From the NCBI GenBank assembly GCA_023150555.1, contig JAKLKQ010000035.1, forward strand, positions 1-64,000: a stretch of DNA of 64,000 nucleotides, in the 5' to 3' direction. The DNA comes from Planctomycetota bacterium (GTDB lineage: Bacteria > Planctomycetota > SZUA-567 > H5-PLA8). The position numbers and the translations under genes were made by a program. A model generated the notes under the pieces. That model saw only the letters and a program-made list of their open reading frames with translations. It ran no database searches and was not told the DNA's origin. Positions 18,149 to 25,406 of this stretch are shown here, in pieces; positions within the stretch are counted from its first letter, which is position 1; each line of letters starts with the position of its first letter.

Positions 18149-18649
18149 TTAGAATTGAGAAATCTTCCCACCGGCCTCGACATGTTTCACGGTTCCTTTG
18201 CTAAGATACCCGCCAAGAAGTTGTTTGTCTCTCGTGAGAAATCTTCGCCTTAGAAATTTTCTCATCGAGTCATACAGTTCAAAAAGAGAGTCTGGGTACG
18301 ATACCCAGCCATCCCGGCCGTCATAACCCGTTTCGACACGAATCCGTCCCCGATACAGCTTATCTTGACTCAAGGTGCAGCCCGAATACTCAATCACAGG
18401 GGATACGGAGCGGTCTATGAAAAATAACTCGCCAGCACGATGCATTATAATATTCGGCACAAGTTCACTGGGACAAAATTTCATGTGCCAGGATTTCTCG
18501 ATGTCTTCGACTGCTTTAGGAGTGTTTGTTTCGGACCTGTCTTCAAAGACCGAGATCCCATCCACTGAGAATTCTTTAAGAAACCGATTGGTTTCTTCCG
18601 GCATCAGGAAGAAATTGAACTGACTGGTTAGAGGCCGCTGCTTCCCCAT
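18149..18649 (-). CDS. low-GC orphan protein of unknown function
   Basis: The 166-residue protein begins MGKQRPLTSQFNFFLMPEET and carries a central SPVIEYSGC segment followed by RGRIRV and YDGRDGWV. This NFFL...SPVIE...RGR pattern resembles a widely scattered family of about 150-residue uncharacterised proteins; that recognition is from memory. The gene is clearly richer in A/T than all its neighbours, and it lies between two unrelated operons, both signs of recent acquisition. No good ribosome binding site precedes the ATG. It converges on the upstream hypothetical gene. Confidence 0.6.
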   Translation of the reverse strand: MGKQRPLTSQFNFFLMPEETNRFLKEFSVDGISVFEDRSETNTPKAVEDIEKSWHMKFCPSELVPNIIMHRAGELFFIDRSVSPVIEYSGCTLSQDKLYRGRIRVETGYDGRDGWVSYPDSLFELYDSMRKFLRRRFLTRDKQLLGGYLSKGTVKHVEAGGKISQF

Positions 18650-18690
18650 CCGTTTTCTGTATCCTCAGCTTTCTCTGCAGTTACTGGAAG

Positions 18691-19578
18691 TTACTCGCCG
18701 TCGAAGAGTACGTAGCGCTCGTGAGGCTGCGTCAGGCCCTTGAATTCGCCGAGGGCGGGCTTGAAGGCGGGGTCGTCGTAGTTGTCGCCGTAATGGTAGA
18801 GCAGCGTCTTCTTCTTGATGGCGTCGGGCATGGTGCGCAGTTCGTTCAGCGTCGCGTGCACGGCGTCGTCCTGGTCGAAGAACTGGCAGTCGTGGAAGCA
18901 CTGGTCCGCGGCCTCCATCATGCGCGAGTACGCCGGGTAGTCGAAGCGCGTGTCGCCGCTGTAGAAGATGCTGCGCCCGGTCTTCTCGTGCTTCACGAAC
19001 AGCCCGTAGCTGGGCCAGTCGTACTTGCGCTCGATCATGATGTGGTCGGTCGCGAAGATCTCGAAATTGTACGGCCCGATCGAGAAGTGGTTGTTGCTGG
19101 GGCTCAGCGCGCGGATGAAGAAGTAGTCCTGCAGCAGGCTGTAGCGGTGCTGGATCGTGTTCAGGCCGCCCTTCAGCGAATGGTCCCACAGGTTCACGAG
19201 GATGTTGATCGTGCTGATCAGTTCGGCTTTGAACGGCTTGCCGCTCTTGGGGTCCTTGTAGAAGAAGGTGTTCATCAGCGCCATCTCTTCCAGTCCGCCG
19301 ATGTGGTCGGCGTGCTGGTGCGTGATGAAGACGCGCCGGATCGCGGGGTAGTAGTTCGTCCCGCCGGGCGACTTGAGGTACTCGTAGCCGGGCTCTTCCT
19401 TCAGCTTGTAGAACGCCGCCGGGCCGGTGGCGCCGAAGTCGACGAGCATCGTGTCGTCGGGCTTCTTGTTCGGGACCTTGCCCTTCCAAGGCTTGGCCCA
19501 GTATTCGAAGAGCGCGTTGGAGTTGAAATTTCGTTTGGCGAAGGCGGAACCGACACCAAGGAACGTCAGACAGAGCAT
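18691..19578 (-). CDS. metallo-beta-lactamase-fold hydrolase (RNase Z-like)
   Basis: The 295-residue protein begins MLCLTFLGVGSAFAKRNFNS, the opening typical of RNase Z/ElaC-like hydrolases, and has the metal motif THQHADHIGG near residue 88. Later metal ligands appear as TDH (FATDHIMIERK), YSGDTRFDYP and a final HYG. The insert between the first motif and the GD strand is longer than in RNase Z and lacks its flexible arm, so a nuclease assignment is not safe. GGGAGGA six bases before the ATG supports the start. The gene diverges from the aminotransferase. Confidence 0.85.
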   Translation of the reverse strand: MLCLTFLGVGSAFAKRNFNSNALFEYWAKPWKGKVPNKKPDDTMLVDFGATGPAAFYKLKEEPGYEYLKSPGGTNYYPAIRRVFITHQHADHIGGLEEMALMNTFFYKDPKSGKPFKAELISTINILVNLWDHSLKGGLNTIQHRYSLLQDYFFIRALSPSNNHFSIGPYNFEIFATDHIMIERKYDWPSYGLFVKHEKTGRSIFYSGDTRFDYPAYSRMMEAADQCFHDCQFFDQDDAVHATLNELRTMPDAIKKKTLLYHYGDNYDDPAFKPALGEFKGLTQPHERYVLFDGE

Positions 19579-19785
19579 CGCTAGTCCTCCCGGGCCCTGA
19601 TAGGCCCACCGCTCGTCCCGGAACCTTGATAGAGCCCGGGTGAGGCCGCCGCACGCGACTCACGTGCAGCGAAGAACTCATGAGCATACCAGAGCGGCGG
19701 GGAAATGGGGAGTCAATTTTGTAACTAGCTAATACAGCTTAAGTTATGAAAATCTTGTACCCTGCCCCCGAGCCCTTTCGTGCAC

Positions 19786-19815
19786 TGGACGCGGCCCGCC
19801 GGAAGCGGATACAGT
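19786..19815 (+). promoter_or_regulatory. promoter candidate for aminotransferase gene
   Basis: TGGACG at 19786-19791, an 18-base spacer and TACAGT at 19810-19815 face the aminotransferase gene, giving a leader of about 25 bases with the AGGAG site at 19835-19839. Confidence 0.35.
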
Positions 19816-19846
19816 GCCCGCGTTTCGCGCATTCAGGAGCCCTTCG

Positions 19847-21256
19847 ATGCCCAAAGCTACCGCCAAGACCCGCAAAAAGACCCGCGCCTCCCGCACTGCC
19901 GCGCCGAAGGCCGCCGCTGCCGAAGACGGCGTCGCGCCGCAGCTGGTCACGAAACTCCCCGGTCCGAAGTCGAAGGCCATCATTGACCGCGACCAGAAAT
20001 ACAGTTCCTCGTGCTACACACGCTACATCCCGCTGGCGGTGAAGCAGGCGCACGGCGCGACGATCGAGGACATGGACGGCAACCTCTTCCTTGACTTCAC
20101 CGCCGGCATCGCCGTCTGCGCGACGGGCCACTGCCACCCCGCGGTCGTCGAGGCGATCCGCGACCAGGCCGGCAAGCTGCTGCATATGTGCGGCAGCGAC
20201 TACTTCAACGAGCCGCAAGCCCGTTTGGCGGAAAAGCTTTGCAAGATCGCGCCCGGCAAGTCGCCCAAGCGCGTCTTCTTCACCAACAGCGGCGCGGAGT
20301 CCGTCGAGGCGGCGTTCAAGCTCGCGCGCTACCACACCGGCCGCCAGCGCGTGATCAGTTTCCTGGGCGGCTTCCACGGGCGCACGCTGGGCGCGTTAAG
20401 CCTTACGGCGTCGAAGATTACGCAGCGCGCGCGCTTCGCGCCGCTGATCCCCGAGATCCACCACGTCCCGTACGGTTACTGCTTCCGCTGTCCGTACCAC
20501 CTCACGCATCCCAGCTGCCAGATCGAATGCGTAAGTGTAATCGAGTCAACGCTTTTCAAGGCCAACGTGCCGCCCAACGAAGTCGCCGGCATCTTCGTCG
20601 AGCCCATCCAGGGCGAAGGCGGCTACGTCGTGCCGCCCGAAGGCTACCTCAAGGCGATCCGCGACCTCTGCGACCGCCACGGCATCCTGATGATCGCCGA
20701 CGAGATCCAGACCGGCTTCGGCCGCACGGGCAAGATGTTCGCCATCGAACACGCAGGCGTCGAGCCCGATATCCTCTGCCTGGCCAAGGGGATAGCCAGC
20801 GGTCTGCCCCTGGGCGCGATGGTCGCCAAGGCTGAGGTCATGGACTGGCTGCAGGGCGCGCACGGCAGCACCTTCGGCGGCAACCCGGTCAGCTGCCGCG
20901 CGGCGCTGGCCAGCATCGAGCTGATCGAGAAGGGCTACATGAAGAACGCGGCCTCCGTCGGCGCGCACATGATCAAGCGCCTGAAGGAGATGCAGCGCCA
21001 GTACCCCGACCGCATCGGCGACGTGCGCGGGCAGGGCCTGATGGTCGGCGTCGAGTTCATCACGAGCAAGAAGGAACGCGCCTTCGACAAGAAGCTGCGC
21101 GACGCCGTCGTCGACGACTGCTTCTACAAGGGCCTGGTGCTGCTGGGCAGCGGCGAGTCCGTGCTGCGCTTCTGCCCGCCGCTGTGCCTCACGATGGCGG
21201 AGGCCGACCGCGGCCTGGACATCGTCGCCGCGATCCTGGCCAAGCGCTGCAAGTAG
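19847..21256 (+). CDS. class III PLP-dependent aminotransferase (4-aminobutyrate/omega-type)
   Basis: The 469-residue enzyme transfers an amino group from an omega-amino acid, or from ornithine-type substrates, to a 2-oxo acid. The PLP-binding GAESVEAAFKLAR, the pyridine-contact Asp in LMIADEIQTGFGRTG and the Schiff-base Lys in CLAKGIASGLPLGA are present. A cysteine-rich insert (GYCFRCPYHLTHPSC) is characteristic of the GABA aminotransferase subgroup that also includes archaeal ornithine aminotransferases and broad-specificity amino-acid racemases. The first 40 residues are a Lys/Ala-rich tail. AGGAG at 19835-19839 selects the ATG at 19847 over the upstream frame start. Confidence 0.92.
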   Translation: MPKATAKTRKKTRASRTAAPKAAAAEDGVAPQLVTKLPGPKSKAIIDRDQKYSSSCYTRYIPLAVKQAHGATIEDMDGNLFLDFTAGIAVCATGHCHPAVVEAIRDQAGKLLHMCGSDYFNEPQARLAEKLCKIAPGKSPKRVFFTNSGAESVEAAFKLARYHTGRQRVISFLGGFHGRTLGALSLTASKITQRARFAPLIPEIHHVPYGYCFRCPYHLTHPSCQIECVSVIESTLFKANVPPNEVAGIFVEPIQGEGGYVVPPEGYLKAIRDLCDRHGILMIADEIQTGFGRTGKMFAIEHAGVEPDILCLAKGIASGLPLGAMVAKAEVMDWLQGAHGSTFGGNPVSCRAALASIELIEKGYMKNAASVGAHMIKRLKEMQRQYPDRIGDVRGQGLMVGVEFITSKKERAFDKKLRDAVVDDCFYKGLVLLGSGESVLRFCPPLCLTMAEADRGLDIVAAILAKRCK

Positions 21257-21366
21257 CCGTGCACGTCGCGCAACGGTCACTTTGACCTAATTTGTTACCA
21301 TTCAACAAATTGTCATATCATTGCGCCTAGAGCTGCCCGGCGTGCATAGCGCGCCGGACGCCTCCT

Positions 21367-21372
21367 TATAAT
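21367..21372 (+). promoter_or_regulatory. -10 element of the sigma/toroid operon
   Basis: A perfect TATAAT lies about 58 bases before the sigma-factor start. No convincing -35 hexamer is present at the usual distance, so the promoter may depend on an activator or another sigma factor. Confidence 0.4.
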
Positions 21373-21429
21373 CTGGATTTCCGCGACAGAATCCGCGCCG
21401 CGCGCGAATGAAAAGGCATGGAAGCCCTG

Positions 21430-22053
21430 ATGACCGAAGCCGACCGACGCGACGCCGAAGCTTCACCGCATGCCGCCGGTAGACGTTCCGGCGCGTGGAC
21501 GCCGGCGCGATTCGAGGCGCTGTACGAAGCCCACGTCGCGGCGATGCACCGCTACTGTTACTTCCGATGCGGGCTCGACCGCGCGGCAGCGGGCGAACTG
21601 ACCGGCGAGATCTTCCTCGCGCTGTGGCAGGGTCCGTGCCCGCCGAAGCAGGAGGAGGCGCCGTTCCTGTACGGCATCGCGCGCCGAAAACTCGCCGACT
21701 TCCACCGCGCGCGCGGCCGCGCGCGCGAAGTGCGGTTCTCCGATCTCGATTCAAACGAACGTGAACGCTTCGAAGCGCTGCTGCGCGACGACGAACCTTC
21801 CGGAAGCGAAGCGCCCCTGAGCGAGTGCCTCAAGCAGGTGCTCGGCGAGGTACTGACCAGTTTGGATGCGAACACCCAAACCCTGCTGCTCGACAAGTAC
21901 GTGCGGCGGCGTTCGGTGAAGGACCTCGCGGCCGTGCACGGCAAGAGCGAGGCGGCGGTGATGTCCGCGCTGGCGCGCGCGCGCAGGGCCCTGCGCGAAG
22001 CGCTGCTGGCGTGCATGGAGCAGGCGGACGGCGCAAAGGACGGTGAACGATGA
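21430..22053 (+). CDS. ECF-type RNA polymerase sigma factor
   Basis: The 207-residue protein has region 2 at about 30-95 (FEALYEAHVAAMHRYCYFRC and FLYGIARRKLADFHRARGR) and a region 4 helix-turn-helix at about 150-195 (SVKDLAAVHGKSEAAVMSAL). GGAAG with a short spacer selects the ATG at 21430 over the one at 21418, whose AAAAGG is too close. Its stop overlaps the start of the next gene by four bases (ATGA), so the membrane-toroid protein is translationally coupled and is probably its regulator. Confidence 0.88.
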   Translation: MTEADRRDAEASPHAAGRRSGAWTPARFEALYEAHVAAMHRYCYFRCGLDRAAAGELTGEIFLALWQGPCPPKQEEAPFLYGIARRKLADFHRARGRAREVRFSDLDSNERERFEALLRDDEPSGSEAPLSECLKQVLGEVLTSLDANTQTLLLDKYVRRRSVKDLAAVHGKSEAAVMSALARARRALREALLACMEQADGAKDGER

Positions 22054-23528
22054 ACAGCGAACGCAACGAGATGGATAAGGACCTGAACGAGGCGCGCCTG
22101 GCTGCGGCGCTGGAGCAGAGTTGCTCCGGCGCGGACGCCACACCCGGCGAACTGGCGGCCCTCCGCGCGAAGCTGGCGCAGGCCGGTGTGCCGGCGGCCG
22201 CCCCCACCCCTTCAACGAACAAGGAACTCGAATCCATGAGCAACCCGAAACCCGCAACCCTCAACGTGTTCGCGCCGCGCGAACGTGAGTCGGCCTTCGG
22301 CTTAGGTGGATGGATCACCGTTGCGGCCTGCCTAGCTGCGGCCCTGCTGCTGGCCGCCGGCGCCGGCGTCTTCCGCAAGACTTCGGCGCCCGAAGCGAAC
22401 ACGGTGGTGCCGCCGAAGGTGCCCTCCGTCGCCGGCGAAAACGAAAGCAAGAAACCTGAGGATGCGACTGCCCAGGAAACCACCACGGGCGGGAAGGACG
22501 CGGCCAGGCGCTCCTCAGAGGCGGCGCACATCTCTAGCATCGAATGGCTGGCGAAGGTTCAGGAGAAAGACGGTCACTTCGACAGTGCGAAGCATGGCGG
22601 CCTGGAGAGCCAGGACGTGGCGGTGACGGCACTGGCTGCTATGGCCTGGCTTGGCGCCGGCCACACGCCGAGGACCGGAAGGTACAAAGGGAACGTCAAG
22701 GGCGCCTGCGACTGGCTCGTCGCAAATCCCTCGGCCGACAACACGCAGGCCGCGCTGCGCGCGCTGGCGCTGAGCGAGGTACACGGCATGGTCGCCACGA
22801 CGTACAAGGACGAAGCGCAGGCGGCGCTCGATGAACTGGCCGGCCGTCAGTGCGCCGACGGCGGCTGGGCGATGTCGGCGAACGACAAGCGCGACGAAGG
22901 CACATGGGATCCGACGGTCTGGGCGGTCTTCGCGATCCACACGGCAAAGGTATCCGAGTTTCCAGTCAACCCCACCGTCCTGGAGCGTGCCGCGAAGGCA
23001 CTTGCCGCGTACACCGCGGATCCGAAGCGCACCTCGCAGTCCGCGTACTTGGGCGTTGCCGTGGCGAACGCGCTGATCGAGAATTGGGGCGTTTCGTTGG
23101 ACGGAGTGGCGAAGGCCAACCGTTACCTCGTTTTGAATGGGCGGCTGGACGACCCAGAACTCGCCAAACTGGGCATCAAGACGGGCGCGGCGAAGGCCGC
23201 CGCGCCGGCGTGGCCGAAGGACGGCCTGAGCGATGAGATCGTCGACTGGTACCGCGGCACGCTGCTCGCGTTCATTCAAGGCGGCGCGGCGTGGAAGGAC
23301 TGGAACACGGCGCTTCGCGATGCGCTGTTGCCGCACCAGGTCCAGGAGGGCGCGGAGGCCGGCTCCTGGCCGGTCAGCGAATCACCCGGCTTCAAGTGGG
23401 GCCGGACCGGCGCGACGGCGCTCGCGACGCAGAGCATGGAAATCTACTACCGTTACACGGCGATTGCCAACTGGCAGCGCGGAACGGTCAAAGAAAAGAC
23501 GGTGAACCAGGAAAAGGAAGACTTCTGA
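22050..23528 (+). CDS. single-pass membrane protein with terpene-cyclase-like alpha-toroid domain
   Basis: The 492-residue protein starts inside the sigma-factor stop codon. Residues 1-70 are a helical cytoplasmic part where a sigma-binding domain would be expected (LAAALEQSCSGADATPGELA). One transmembrane helix spans about 87-108. After a Ser/Thr/Lys linker, residues about 160-480 carry repeats with the squalene-cyclase/prenyltransferase pattern: IEWLAKVQEKDGHF, ALDELAGRQCADGGWAMS and TWDPTVWAVFAI. The catalytic DxDD motif of squalene-hopene cyclase is not seen, so this is probably a binding domain rather than a cyclase. I infer an anti-sigma or sensor role from the overlap and topology. Confidence 0.75.
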   Translation: MNSERNEMDKDLNEARLAAALEQSCSGADATPGELAALRAKLAQAGVPAAAPTPSTNKELESMSNPKPATLNVFAPRERESAFGLGGWITVAACLAAALLLAAGAGVFRKTSAPEANTVVPPKVPSVAGENESKKPEDATAQETTTGGKDAARRSSEAAHISSIEWLAKVQEKDGHFDSAKHGGLESQDVAVTALAAMAWLGAGHTPRTGRYKGNVKGACDWLVANPSADNTQAALRALALSEVHGMVATTYKDEAQAALDELAGRQCADGGWAMSANDKRDEGTWDPTVWAVFAIHTAKVSEFPVNPTVLERAAKALAAYTADPKRTSQSAYLGVAVANALIENWGVSLDGVAKANRYLVLNGRLDDPELAKLGIKTGAAKAAAPAWPKDGLSDEIVDWYRGTLLAFIQGGAAWKDWNTALRDALLPHQVQEGAEAGSWPVSESPGFKWGRTGATALATQSMEIYYRYTAIANWQRGTVKEKTVNQEKEDF

Positions 23529-23556
23529 ACCTACAGGACCCTTTCCGTGCTGTCTC

Positions 23557-23593
23557 CCGCCCCGGCGCGCCAAACCGCCGGGGCGGCTTGTTT
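23557..23593 (+). terminator. intrinsic-type terminator after the toroid gene
   Basis: A perfect 11-base-pair GC stem (CCGCCCCGGCG at 23557-23567, CGCCGGGGCGG at 23576-23586) with an 8-base loop is followed by a weak T-run CTTGTTT. Confidence 0.6.
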
Positions 23594-23624
23594 CATTCGG
23601 GATCGCGTCTTGTTTTTCCGGTCT

Positions 23625-23654
23625 TTGGCCTTGACGCGCGCTTGGTCATATAAT
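23625..23654 (+). promoter_or_regulatory. promoter of the arsR-type operon
   Basis: TTGGCC at 23625-23630, an 18-base spacer and a perfect TATAAT at 23649-23654 precede the regulator. The predicted start lies about six bases before the ATG, so the message would be nearly leaderless; no Shine-Dalgarno sequence is present. Confidence 0.5.
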
Positions 23655-23684
23655 AACCTTTTGGTTATGAAACCAAAAGGTTAT
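23653..23684. promoter_or_regulatory. perfect palindromic operator overlapping the arsR start codon
   Basis: ATAACCTTTTGGTT at 23653-23666 and AACCAAAAGGTTAT at 23671-23684 form a perfect 14-base inverted repeat around ATGA, whose ATG is the start codon. Each arm contains an AACC-N4-GGTT half-palindrome, giving two adjacent dyads. The left arm overlaps the -10 box, as expected for a repressor site. Confidence 0.7.
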
Positions 23685-24059
23685 CTTCCGGCGGAACCCG
23701 AACGCCTCGACGCGACCTTCGCCGCGTTGGCCGATCCCACGCGCCGCGCGATCCTGGCGCGCCTGGCCTCTGGGCCGGCTTCGGTGATGGAGTTGGCCGA
23801 GCCCTTCGCCATGTCGCAGCCGGCCATCAGCAAGCACCTGAAGGTGCTCGAACGCGCGGGCATGGTCTCGCGCGGGCGCGACGCGCAGCGCCGCCCGTGC
23901 CGGCTCGAAGCCCGCCCGCTGGAACTCGCCCGCGACTGGCTGGAGGAGTACCGTCAGTTCTGGGAAGGCCGCTTCAAGAAACTCGACGCGCTGCTGGACG
24001 AGATGAAGGCGCAGGCGAAGGCGAAGGTTTCCCAGGGCCGCAGACGCGGCAAACCATAA
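23667..24059 (+). CDS. ArsR-family transcriptional repressor
   Basis: The 130-residue winged-helix protein matches the ArsR subgroup that accompanies AHSA1/SRPBCC genes: LDATFAALADPTRRAILARL, then MSQPAISKHLKVLERAGMV as the recognition helix, and RRPCRLEARPLELARDWLEEY. There are no cysteines for metal sensing, so the ligand is not an arsenite-type metal. It probably represses itself and the downstream gene by binding the palindrome that covers its start codon. The frame extends upstream but promoter and operator positions fix the ATG at 23667. The AHSA1-type gene starts 11 bases downstream. Confidence 0.9.
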   Translation: MKPKGYLPAEPERLDATFAALADPTRRAILARLASGPASVMELAEPFAMSQPAISKHLKVLERAGMVSRGRDAQRRPCRLEARPLELARDWLEEYRQFWEGRFKKLDALLDEMKAQAKAKVSQGRRRGKP

Positions 24060-24070
24060 AGGAACCCGCT

Positions 24071-25078
24071 ATGGGCAACGCAGGCAAAAAGAATGCGCCC
24101 GCACGCGCGGCGCTGGTCATCGAGCGGGACTTCGAGGCGCCGGTGGAGCTGGTCTGGCGCGCGTGGAGCGAAGCTGCGCACCTGGAGCGCTGGTGGGGAC
24201 CGCGGGGTTTCACCCTCCCCGTCTGCGAGTTGGACTTCCGCGTCGGCGGCCGGATCCTGCTGTGCATGCGCGGGCCCGACAGCGAGATCTGGAGCACGGG
24301 CGTGTACCTGGAGATCGTGAAGCACCAACGCATCGTCTACTCCAGCGCCTTCTGCGACGAAAAAGGCAACGTCGTGCCGGCGTCGCACTACGGCATGCCG
24401 GAAGGCTTCGGCACGGACTTGCGCGTGGCGGTGGGCTTCGCGGCGAAGGGCGGCAGGACGAAGATGACGCTCCGGCATGAGGGCATTCCGGAGTCGATGT
24501 TCGAGAGCGCGAACGGCGGGTGGAGCAGTTCGTTTGACAAGCTGGACGACGCCCTCAACCAAAGGAGCGGAACGACGATGGACGTCAACGCTTCGGTGGA
24601 GATCAAGGCCTCGGACCGCGAGATCGTGATCATGCGCGAGTTCGACGCGCCGCGCGAACTGGTCTGGGTGGCGTGGACTACGCCGGAACTGGTCGCGCAG
24701 TGGTGGGGTCCGGACGGCTTCCGAATCGAGATCGATACTATGGACGTGTGCGTCGGCGGCGAGTGGGTCTTCGACATGTTCGGTCCGGACGGCAAGCGCT
24801 ACCCGAATGCGTGCGTCTTCAAGGAGGTCGTCGAGCCCGAATGCATCGTCTTCGACACTTACGGCGGCGAGAAGGACGCGTCCCCGAAATTCAATTCAAC
24901 CTGGATCTTCGAGGACCTGGGCAAGGACCGTACGCGCGTGACCCTGCGCCTGCTCCTCCCCTCTGCCAAAGCCCGCGAGCATGTCGTAAAAAACTTCGGC
25001 GCGATCGAAGGCGGCAAGCAGTGCCTGTGCAACTTCGCCAAGTTCGTCGCCAAGTTGATCTCCGAAAGCCAGCGCTGA
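24071..25078 (+). CDS. tandem AHSA1/SRPBCC-domain protein (fusion of two family members)
   Basis: The 335-residue protein contains two AHSA1-type START-like domains of the kind encoded next to ArsR repressors. Domain 1 (about 13-160) has RDFEAPVELVWRAWSEAAHL and RWWGPRGF; domain 2 (about 178-333) has REFDAPRELVWVAWTTPELV and QWWGPDGF. These domains form a hydrophobic pocket for small ligands. The linker (LNQRSGTT) corresponds to AAAGGAGCGGAACGACG, which reads as a ribosome binding site followed by an in-frame ATG at 24578. The gene thus looks like two neighbours joined by loss of a stop codon, and the second domain may still be made on its own. AAAGGA at 24057-24062 supports the ATG at 24071. 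Confidence 0.88.
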   Translation: MGNAGKKNAPARAALVIERDFEAPVELVWRAWSEAAHLERWWGPRGFTLPVCELDFRVGGRILLCMRGPDSEIWSTGVYLEIVKHQRIVYSSAFCDEKGNVVPASHYGMPEGFGTDLRVAVGFAAKGGRTKMTLRHEGIPESMFESANGGWSSSFDKLDDALNQRSGTTMDVNASVEIKASDREIVIMREFDAPRELVWVAWTTPELVAQWWGPDGFRIEIDTMDVCVGGEWVFDMFGPDGKRYPNACVFKEVVEPECIVFDTYGGEKDASPKFNSTWIFEDLGKDRTRVTLRLLLPSAKAREHVVKNFGAIEGGKQCLCNFAKFVAKLISESQR

Positions 25079-25406
25079 AGCGCGCTCCGGCCAACGCGCC
25101 ATGCCCGGGAAGTGAGGAGGCGTGGTGCGGTTGGAATGCACGTGTGCACTGCCCCCTTCTCACCGCCCCCTAAATGGAGTCCTGGGGCTTTCTTTCCAAA
25201 ATATCAATAATCTTTACGCCTTATGTTAATTAAGCGCCAAATGCCGTGCACTGGTGCAATCTCTAGGAAACCTTGATCCGCAAAGCCCTTGGATTGGGCT
25301 GTCTTCCAAGGCTTAACTTCGGGTTCCTACCACAATAGATCCGCATGCTGTCACATGTGCTGCTCATCGCACATTTCTCGTGCAACCCTTTGGGAGGAAT
25401 TTGCCT
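25079..25406. other. gene-free spacer with an A/T-rich island
   Basis: This 328-base gap holds no plausible gene. Bases about 25195-25240 are strikingly A/T-rich (including TTAATTAA) against the GC-rich background, and GTGCACTG occurs twice (near 25143 and 25248). I could not identify a clear promoter pair or a known RNA fold. It presumably carries the promoter of the protease gene. Confidence 0.45.
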
